A DNA stretch of 11,433 nt from Hyphomicrobiales bacterium (GTDB lineage: Bacteria > Pseudomonadota > Alphaproteobacteria > Rhizobiales > JAKIUO01): the NCBI GenBank assembly GCA_027069645.1, contig JALXEI010000313.1, positions 1-11,433 on the forward strand. The letters run 5' to 3'. Below, piece after piece: positions 1 through 4,859 of the stretch; within the stretch, counting starts at the first letter, position 1, and each line of letters starts with the position of its first letter. Under the pieces are notes generated by a model. That model was not told where the DNA came from and did no database searches. It worked only from the letters and a program-made list of their open reading frames with translations. A program made the position numbers and the translations under genes.

Positions 1-1580
1 GTCGAGACCAGGGCAAACAGTGGTTCGCCATTATGGCGGCGCACGAGGGCAAGACCGGCAAGAGCCAGGGTTCCCGCGAACAGGAGGCCAAATGTCAAAA
101 AGGCGATGATTTCGGGCGGCGTGACACCATCACTGGACAGCGGAGCCGGAGGAGGTGCGACGGGGTGCAGCGGGCGGCTGGACCACAAATCGGTGATCTG
201 CCCCAAAACATCGCTGATCCACGGGATGTGCCAGCCATAAAAGGCGAAAAGGAACAGGAGGGCTGCGACCACCGTCAGAAGACCAAGGCTGAGCCAGCGC
301 CAGGCGGCATATAAAAACAGGCCGGTGACAAGGGTAAAAACGCCGAGCGAGAGCCCCGAATAGTCCGCATAACGCAGCAGCACGACCGACAAAAAGGCAA
401 TGGCCGCCAGCGCCAGACTGACAGGCCGGTCGGCGATTTCAACGGCCTGCAACAGACTTTGTTTTTGCCGCTCATCGGGCCGCGGCTCGCCCTGTTTGAG
501 AAAGGGCAGGGCCAGCACCAGCAAGCCGATAATATAGACAGCCAGAGCCGGGCCATCGGCCAGTTTCCACGGGCCGACAAACCAGATCAGCCCCCATATC
601 GTAGCGGCCGCTATGGCACTCACGGCGAGCCATAGCCAGTGACGCATTTGCGCGGCGATGAAACAGGCGGCGCTGACAAACAGCAAATAGATGAATAACG
701 GCCAGGCATGAGGATGACCGGTAGAGACCAGCGCCGGGGTGACATAGGCGCCCGCCAGCCCTATTGCGGCGAGGCCGGGGCCATGAATGACCGATGCCGC
801 CAGCGCTGCGAGGGCTACAAGCGCCAGCAGCACAAAGGCCACCACCGGGCCGATAAAATGATAGAGCGCATAGGCGGCGTATACGGTGGCAAAGGAACCG
901 ACAATACCCGCAGCGGTGAGAGCTCCCGGTATGTAGGCGCCCGGCAGGGCACCGAGATCATTCAGAACATCGCGGCGGCGCATCCATTCGCCACCGGCCA
1001 GCAGGGCGGCCGATATCAGAACGGCAAGGAAAATGCGGACCGCCGGAGTGAGATAACCCTGGTCAATGGAGTGTTTGACGAGAAAAACGGCTCCCAGCGC
1101 CAGCGCCAGGCCGCCCAGCCAGACGCTCCATTTTGCCCCCATTTCCTGTTCCATGCCCTGTCGACGGGGGCTGGCGATTCGTGCGGCCGCGCTTGCCGGT
1201 GCCGGAGAAGCGAGACCGGCGGGCACAGCCGTTTCGGGAGGGCGGGTTTCATCGGTCCCGGATGAATCATCGCTTTTGCGCTCTTCTGTCTGTTCTGTCC
1301 CGGTTTTCGCGTCAGCCCCGTCTTCGGTTTGTGCTGTTTCGTCCGCTTCATCCGTTTGCGCGGGACTGTCAGGCTGATCCGCAAGGCGTTCAAGGATTTT
1401 TTCCTGTTCATGCTTCAGAGACAGTGATTCTCCGGCCAGCAGTTTCATGCGCTTTTCCATCAGGCGGATTTTTTGCCGGTCGTTTGTGGAACGCACCAGT
1501 GCCCATAACGCGAGGGCCAGCGGTGACAGGAGCACAAGTCCCGCGAGGGTCAACAGGATGGCGAGGCTGGAACCAAACAT
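1..1580 (-). CDS. DUF2339 multi-spanning membrane protein, 3' end outside window
   Basis: The first 526 residues are visible; the reading frame is open to the window edge, so the C-terminal part is missing. Residues 4-29 form a membrane anchor. They are followed by a charged segment of about 35 residues that could be a short coiled coil, then an acidic, Gln/Thr/Ser-rich linker (about 68-125). From about residue 148 the chain becomes a long series of hydrophobic helices. The segment around 151-172 (tryptophan, GGLALALGAVFLVK, then a Ser-Ile-Asp-Gln-Gly turn) is the opening signature I recognise for DUF2339 membrane proteins. The family has no established biochemical role. The ATG at 1580 is the first start of the frame and is followed directly by a plausible membrane helix; its ribosome binding site is weak. 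The gene is separated by 239 bp from the immunity-like gene upstream and is probably transcribed independently. Confidence 0.85.
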   Translation of the reverse strand, partial: MFGSSLAILLTLAGLVLLSPLALALWALVRSTNDRQKIRLMEKRMKLLAGESLSLKHEQEKILERLADQPDSPAQTDEADETAQTEDGADAKTGTEQTEERKSDDSSGTDETRPPETAVPAGLASPAPASAAARIASPRRQGMEQEMGAKWSVWLGGLALALGAVFLVKHSIDQGYLTPAVRIFLAVLISAALLAGGEWMRRRDVLNDLGALPGAYIPGALTAAGIVGSFATVYAAYALYHFIGPVVAFVLLALVALAALAASVIHGPGLAAIGLAGAYVTPALVSTGHPHAWPLFIYLLFVSAACFIAAQMRHWLWLAVSAIAAATIWGLIWFVGPWKLADGPALAVYIIGLLVLALPFLKQGEPRPDERQKQSLLQAVEIADRPVSLALAAIAFLSVVLLRYADYSGLSLGVFTLVTGLFLYAAWRWLSLGLLTVVAALLFLFAFYGWHIPWISDVLGQITDLWSSRPLHPVAPPPAPLSSDGVTPPEIIAFLTFGLLFAGTLALAGLALVRRHNGEPLFALVS

Positions 1581-1819
1581 TCTTGTTATCCGCTGGTCAG
1601 TGATTCTGTCTGAACGGATTGTCCGCCATCAAAGGCCAAAAGGCTATTGAAAAAAGTCGCCCTTGCAGGTATGTGCATAACAAAACGCAAGTGCAAGGGA
1701 AGGCAGGTTTGATCAGGGCGGGATGACCGGGATCACCAGCTACTGCTATTTTCCATTGAGGCCGGGGAGGCATCGGGTTCTGGTCGCCGACTTTTTCAAC
1801 AGTCCGATGGAGATGCCCG
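1581..1819. other. Intergenic stretch, no convincing gene
   Basis: No convincing reading frame lies here. The only structure I see is a weak inverted repeat, TTGAAAAAAGTCG at 1647-1659 against CGACTTTTTCAA at 1788-1799 (one base of indel). It could be the remnant of a small element or chance. The promoter of the DUF2339 gene should lie here, but I could not pick a convincing -35/-10 pair. Confidence 0.4.
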
Positions 1820-2194
1820 CTAAACATCGCATTTGCAGGTCCCAAGATACCAGATCTCATGGCTGGCAGATGAGATTGATCGAGGGGTGTGGAATTCTGC
1901 GCTATCGGCCATAATAAAGCAGTTGGCATTTTTGATATTGCGGCTGGCGGCCTCTGCTATGACTTTTTCAATATAGCTGTCAGCGTAAGAATGCCCCTGG
2001 ATCAGTTGGCGCAGGTCTCCAGATGATTTGAAGCTCCTTTCCAGCCAATCATGATCGTAAAATGTTTGGCCCTGTTCTTTTGAAAAACTGTTGATCGGTG
2101 CATCATCGTCTTCATAATTTTCGTCAAAATATTCATCGAAAGCAGATTCCGAGGGAAATCGGGCTAGCCAGATATGACATAGTTCCATCGCCAT
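1820..2194 (-). CDS. Imm22-like (DUF4284) immunity protein, orphan
   Basis: This 124-residue acidic soluble protein has no signal peptide or membrane segment. Its pattern fits the Imm22/DUF4284 family: a strand with His-Ile-Trp-Leu at 7-10, a Tyr/Asp/Glu-rich segment (about 20-32), Phe-Tyr-Asp-His-Asp-Trp-Leu-Glu at 45-52, a Ser-Tyr pair at 69-70, an Ala-Asn-Cys strand near 90-92, and Trp-Tyr-Leu-Gly at 115-118 close to the C-terminus. Family members are predicted to neutralise toxin domains of polymorphic toxin systems in the cytoplasm. The start at 2194 is fixed by an AAGGAG ribosome binding site (2203-2208) eight bases upstream; Met3 would be too far away. GC content is about 45% by my count over 300 bases, against about 60% in a soeA sample, which hints at acquisition by transfer. 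No toxin, secretion or other immunity gene is in view. The family call rests on remembered motifs, not on a search. Confidence 0.7.
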   Translation of the reverse strand: MAMELCHIWLARFPSESAFDEYFDENYEDDDAPINSFSKEQGQTFYDHDWLERSFKSSGDLRQLIQGHSYADSYIEKVIAEAASRNIKNANCFIMADSAEFHTPRSISSASHEIWYLGTCKCDV

Positions 2195-2202
2195 GTTTGT
2201 TG

Positions 2203-2208
2203 CTCCTT
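2203..2208 (-). promoter_or_regulatory. Ribosome binding site of the Imm22-like gene
   Basis: AAGGAG on the minus strand, eight bases before the ATG at 2194. It is a near-perfect Shine-Dalgarno sequence, decides the start between Met1 and Met3, and supports the gene as translated. Confidence 0.7.
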
Positions 2209-2260
2209 ATACCGGACTGCAAAAAGGCTAACTCACCTTTCTCTTTCGGCCTTGATGTTT

Positions 2261-2401
2261 CGCTTCCCGGACAAGCGCCAGCGCAGATCCGGGATCCAGG
2301 GGCAGCAAAAAAGAGCGTGCGTTGAGAAAATGTACAAAAACAAAAGCACATCACTCGCGACCCTGGACCCCGGCGCGGCGCTGGCGCTTGTCCGGGGAGC
2401 G
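2261..2401. repeat. Inverted-repeat element, 41-nt arms, alphaproteobacterial REP/MITE type
   Basis: The arms at 2261-2301 and 2361-2401 pair in 36 of 41 positions and include an unbroken 19-base match, CCCGGACAAGCGCCAGCGC on the plus strand of the left arm. The inner part of each arm ends with the CCGGG(A/G)TCCAGGG signature seen in dispersed alphaproteobacterial repeats. A 59-base AT-richer loop separates the arms. Lying downstream of soeC and upstream of the Imm22-like gene, it could act as an RNA hairpin protecting the soe 3' end, but no T-run follows, so it is not a classic terminator. I cannot test copy number here. Confidence 0.75.
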
Positions 2402-2415
2402 GAATGGTTCGTGAA

Positions 2416-2439
2416 CCTGACCAAAATACAAAGGTCAGG
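2416..2439 (-). terminator. Possible terminator hairpin after soeC
   Basis: A 7-bp perfect stem, CCTGACC (2416-2422) with GGTCAGG (2433-2439), around a 10-base AT-rich loop, begins about 38 bases past the soeC stop. On the minus strand it is followed only by TTC, so the U-tract is poor. It may act together with the larger inverted repeat just downstream. Confidence 0.3.
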
Positions 2440-2476
2440 GTTTATGCTCCCTGGTATTATCCATAACCGGGGGAAC

Positions 2477-3454
2477 CTACATGCTTTGATAATACAGATT
2501 TTGCGGGTGGGTTGCATCTGCAAAAAAGGTCCAGCGCTCGATAATGAGGCCGATCATCTGCACTGCGAAGGCCAGCGCCAGCAATGGGGCCGAATGGATT
2601 GACAGGGCCGTGGTCAGCAGGAGGGGCGGCAGGACAAATACCAGCAAAACAAAGGACCATTTGGCCTGGCGAATGCGTTCGGGCGTTGAGCCGGAACGAA
2701 ATTCTTTCGTGTTGAACGAGCCGCCCATGCCGCCGGTTGTTTTTTGCACGATTTTGGGGTGGCGTACCCCTATGGCCGACTGGATGGTTGAAATATGGCT
2801 GCCATGCGCATTGCGCCACAGGGAAACGAGACGCAGGACAAAGGCTGTTATGGTCAGGATTATGGTCCAGATGCCATACATTTTGATGAGGGAGGGGGCG
2901 GCAAACAGCGAATAGAAGGTCGCGAGGGCAAAGCCTGAAGCGCCGCCCATGAAGATGAAATTGAGCAGGGTCAGCGGCGTCGCCCATTCACGGATGAATT
3001 TGATACTGGCATAGATCATGCCGGTACAGATGAACAAAAGAAAGGTGGCCGCAGTGGCTGCAAGGCCCAGCAACAGGGTGAGATCGACGGGCAGCACATT
3101 GGAGACCGTGAAAAGCGGTCTGGTGAATTCCATCCAGTGTGCCAGGCCATAAAGAGCGATCAGTCCCATGACCAGCGGCAGGACGATGACTTCTCTCGAC
3201 AGCCAGCTTGTGCGCCATCTGGCAGCCGAGCGCCAGGCGCGTTCGGGGCGTCCCAGATGAAAGAACGAGGCGAACAGACCAAGTGCCAGAAAGACCAGCG
3301 CCAGCGCCGATCCCCAGGCATAAAAGGTCTGGCTGTCCTGCAAGGGGACGAGGCGGGCCAGCGAATAGAGCTGGCCGGTAAACAGGGCCAGAAACAGGCC
3401 CTGGCCGACACCGATAAGGGTTGTAAGAAAGATGACCGAGAAAGCCGGGTGCAT
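2477..3454 (-). CDS. soeC: Sulfite dehydrogenase membrane anchor subunit SoeC (DmsC family)
   Basis: A 325-residue integral membrane protein of the DmsC anchor family. Eight hydrophobic segments are visible, roughly at 5-29, 43-66, 88-107, 121-150, 160-186, 192-212, 266-285 and 288-305. The loop after helix 2 carries His-Leu-Gly-Arg-Pro (66-70), a conserved family motif. The stretch from about 245 to 268 (Gly-Ser-Phe-Asn-Thr-Lys-Glu-Phe, then the Ala-Lys-Trp turn) and the tail Glu-Arg-Trp-Thr-Phe-Phe-Ala near 306-312 fit the SoeC/DmsC type. By family knowledge it anchors SoeAB to the cytoplasmic membrane and hands electrons to quinone. The start at 3454 has an AGGAA ribosome binding site eight bases upstream, which overlaps the TAG stop of the preceding four-helix-bundle gene, so translation is probably coupled. 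SoeC is the likely identity because of its partners; the sequence alone would only say DmsC family. Confidence 0.88.
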   Translation of the reverse strand: MHPAFSVIFLTTLIGVGQGLFLALFTGQLYSLARLVPLQDSQTFYAWGSALALVFLALGLFASFFHLGRPERAWRSAARWRTSWLSREVIVLPLVMGLIALYGLAHWMEFTRPLFTVSNVLPVDLTLLLGLAATAATFLLFICTGMIYASIKFIREWATPLTLLNFIFMGGASGFALATFYSLFAAPSLIKMYGIWTIILTITAFVLRLVSLWRNAHGSHISTIQSAIGVRHPKIVQKTTGGMGGSFNTKEFRSGSTPERIRQAKWSFVLLVFVLPPLLLTTALSIHSAPLLALAFAVQMIGLIIERWTFFADATHPQNLYYQSM

Positions 3455-3465
3455 GTGCGCTGTTC

Positions 3466-3849
3466 CTAATGTCTCGTTATACCGGTGGGCTCAAGGCGGG
3501 TTTTGTCGCGTGTTATTTCGAGTGAAGCGGAAAGCATGTTGATGAGTTCTTCAGCATCCAGGATCAATTCTTCTGCGGTTTCCTCTGCCAGCATTTTACT
3601 GTCTCTCAGCAGGTTCAGCCAGTAGAGACATTCGCGGGCTTCCTTGCGGGCGATCCGCAGGCCGGCGGTGGTGCTGTGAGCATTTTCGTTTTCTTCGGAC
3701 TCGGCAATACGGGCGCCGATCATGGTGCCGGTCCACAGCAACTGTTTGTTGATCATGGTCTCGCCCTGTTCGGCCTGCAAGTCCTGTACGACAGCGATAA
3801 TTCGCAGGGCAAATTCATAGCTTCCGGTTTTCAAAAAACGATTATTCAT
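3466..3849 (-). CDS. Four helix bundle protein (S23/IVS-encoded family) inside the soe operon
   Basis: This 127-residue helical protein matches the four-helix-bundle family first known from 23S rRNA intervening sequences. The signatures are Ser-Tyr-Glu-Phe-Ala-Leu-Arg-Ile (10-17), Lys-Gln-Leu-Leu-Trp-Thr-Gly-Thr-Met-Ile-Gly-Ala-Arg-Ile-Ala-Glu (35-50) and Ala-Arg-Lys-Glu-Ala-Arg-Glu-Cys-Leu-Tyr-Trp-Leu (67-78), followed by an acidic helix. Length is normal and the frame is intact. The biochemical role of the family is unknown. The gene starts 57 bases after soeB, has a GGGA-type ribosome binding site, and ends 11 bases before soeC with its TAG overlapping the soeC ribosome binding site, so it is embedded in the operon rather than in an rRNA gene. 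Base composition (about 55% GC in a 300-base count) is close to its neighbours. Whether it assists the Soe complex or is a passenger cannot be told from sequence. Confidence 0.8.
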   Translation of the reverse strand: MNNRFLKTGSYEFALRIIAVVQDLQAEQGETMINKQLLWTGTMIGARIAESEENENAHSTTAGLRIARKEARECLYWLNLLRDSKMLAEETAEELILDAEELINMLSASLEITRDKTRLEPTGITRH

Positions 3850-3906
3850 AACTCATCCCGTTCAGTACTCACAATCCGAAAAACACAACATCGCAGCGGC
3901 TCCCGG

Positions 3907-4635
3907 TTACCAGCCACCAAATCCGTCCACCGAGGTGACATCCTTTTCGTCGATCTTCAAATCTTCCTTGGCAAGCGGATTATCGGCGCGTTCCAGCTCG
4001 TCCGGATGAATATGCATTTCCTGACGGCGGCGCGGCAAATAGTGATTGGCCGGTCTGGTGCCCCATTCGGGCATCAAGGCATAGCCGCCCTGTTCGCGAA
4101 TAAGGATCGAAACCTCGCTGTCGGGGTCATGCACATCGCCGAAAATGCGCGCATCGGCTGGACAGGCCAGAACACAGGCCGGCTGGCGTTCGCTTTCCGG
4201 AAGGCTCTGGTCATAAATGCGATCAACGCAAAGAGTGCATTTCTTCATGACCTTCTGCTTCTCGTCAATTTCGCGCGCGCCATATGGACAGGCCCAGGAG
4301 CAATATTTGCAGCCGATGCACTTGTCATAATCCACCAGCACAATGCCGTCTTCCTTGCGCTTGTAGCTCGCCCCGGTCGGGCAGACGGGCACGCAAGGCG
4401 GCTCTTCGCAATGCAGGCAGCTCTTTGGAAAATGCACCATTTGTGTGTCGGGATAGGTGCCGACCTCAAAGCTTTGTACCCGGTTGAAAAACGTGCCGTG
4501 CGGATCTTCGCCATAGGGCATCATATCGGTCATGGGACCGGCCTGCCCGGACGTGTTCCACTCCTTGCAGGACGTCACGCAGGCCGAACAGCCCACGCAG
4601 GTGTTAAGGTCGATCACAAGAGCTAGCTGGGTCAT
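3907..4635 (-). CDS. soeB: Sulfite dehydrogenase iron-sulfur subunit SoeB
   Basis: A 242-residue ferredoxin-like electron-transfer subunit of the DMSO reductase superfamily. Sixteen cysteines in four clusters are all present: Cys13/16/19/23, Cys73/76/81/85, Cys106/109/112/116 and Cys133/136/154/158, which predicts four [4Fe-4S] centres. The opening Ile-Asp-Leu-Asn-Thr-Cys-Val-Gly-Cys and the second cluster Cys-Leu-His-Cys-Glu-Glu-Pro-Pro-Cys are typical of SoeB/PsrB-like subunits. No signal peptide is present, so it should sit on the cytoplasmic side between SoeA and SoeC. The ATG at 4635 follows a run of six G residues and overlaps, as ATGA, the stop of the possible 75-codon frame upstream. 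It lies unusually far (220 bp) from the soeA stop. A related polysulfide/thiosulfate reductase subunit is the main alternative, but the large subunit favours SoeB. Confidence 0.92.
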   Translation of the reverse strand: MTQLALVIDLNTCVGCSACVTSCKEWNTSGQAGPMTDMMPYGEDPHGTFFNRVQSFEVGTYPDTQMVHFPKSCLHCEEPPCVPVCPTGASYKRKEDGIVLVDYDKCIGCKYCSWACPYGAREIDEKQKVMKKCTLCVDRIYDQSLPESERQPACVLACPADARIFGDVHDPDSEVSILIREQGGYALMPEWGTRPANHYLPRRRQEMHIHPDELERADNPLAKEDLKIDEKDVTSVDGFGGW

Positions 4636-4859
4636 TGCAACACCCCCCGCTCAAAAGCCGCTTGCAGCGGCTGTCCTCGCTGGCCAATTCTTCTCTCTGC
4701 GAGGCTTGGCAGCCTGTTCGGCTGGAACCAAAGGCGAGCCTTTGGAAACCGTTTTGTAATTACAGGGGTTTGGGGACTGGTCCCCAATGCCCTCTGCAAA
4801 GATGCACGCCCGGCGAGGGCCAGCCGCGTCAGCGGCTTCTGGTCGAACTCAATGGTCAT
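4632..4859 (-). CDS. Possible 75-codon ORF bridging soeA and soeB
   Basis: The ATG overlaps the soeA stop as ATGA, and the TGA stop overlaps the soeB start as ATGA, so this frame would bridge the two subunit genes by translational coupling at both ends. A G-rich ribosome-binding-like tract (seven G at 4865-4871) precedes the start by five bases. The product would be 75 residues, basic, rich in Arg, Leu, Gln and Pro, with no recognisable domain, signal peptide or membrane helix. Such composition is also what a chance frame through GC-rich DNA gives, and most of the frame is made of the inverted-repeat element described separately. It may therefore serve only to carry ribosomes across an inserted element into soeB. 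Real translation is uncertain. Confidence 0.35.
   Translation of the reverse strand: MTIEFDQKPLTRLALAGRASLQRALGTSPQTPVITKRFPKARLWFQPNRLPSLAERRIGQRGQPLQAAFERGVLQ
4655..4838. repeat. MITE-like element with imperfect terminal inverted repeats in the soeA-soeB gap
   Basis: The ends at 4655-4680 and 4813-4838 are imperfect inverted repeats of each other, sharing AAGCCGCT, GCGGCTG and CCTCGC in the same order. Each end is itself a small hairpin: 4656-4662 pairs with 4666-4672, and 4822-4827 with 4832-4837. The element is about 184 bp and accounts for nearly all of the soeA-soeB gap. A G-run followed by ATGACC occurs on both outer sides (minus strand, near 4871-4854 and 4648-4630), as if insertion had duplicated the start region of soeB. 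No transposase is present. Confidence 0.5.

Larger units (their letters stand above)
2195..2476. other. Gene-free stretch between soeC and the Imm22-like gene
   Basis: I see no credible gene in these 282 bases. They hold the large inverted repeat at 2261-2401, the smaller hairpin at 2416-2439, and, in the last 65 bases, the leader of the Imm22-like gene. Short reading frames cross the stretch on both strands, but they run through the repeat and have no recognisable content. Confidence 0.6.

Noticed and set aside
2252..2602. Plus-strand frame of 116 codons over the large inverted repeat
   Set aside because: It is composed of the repeat element and the antisense end of soeC, with no domain.
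3676..4626. Plus-strand reading frame of 316 codons opposite soeB and the four-helix-bundle gene
   Set aside because: Shadow frame; the minus strand shows sixteen correctly spaced cluster cysteines and a known family pattern, which decides the strand.
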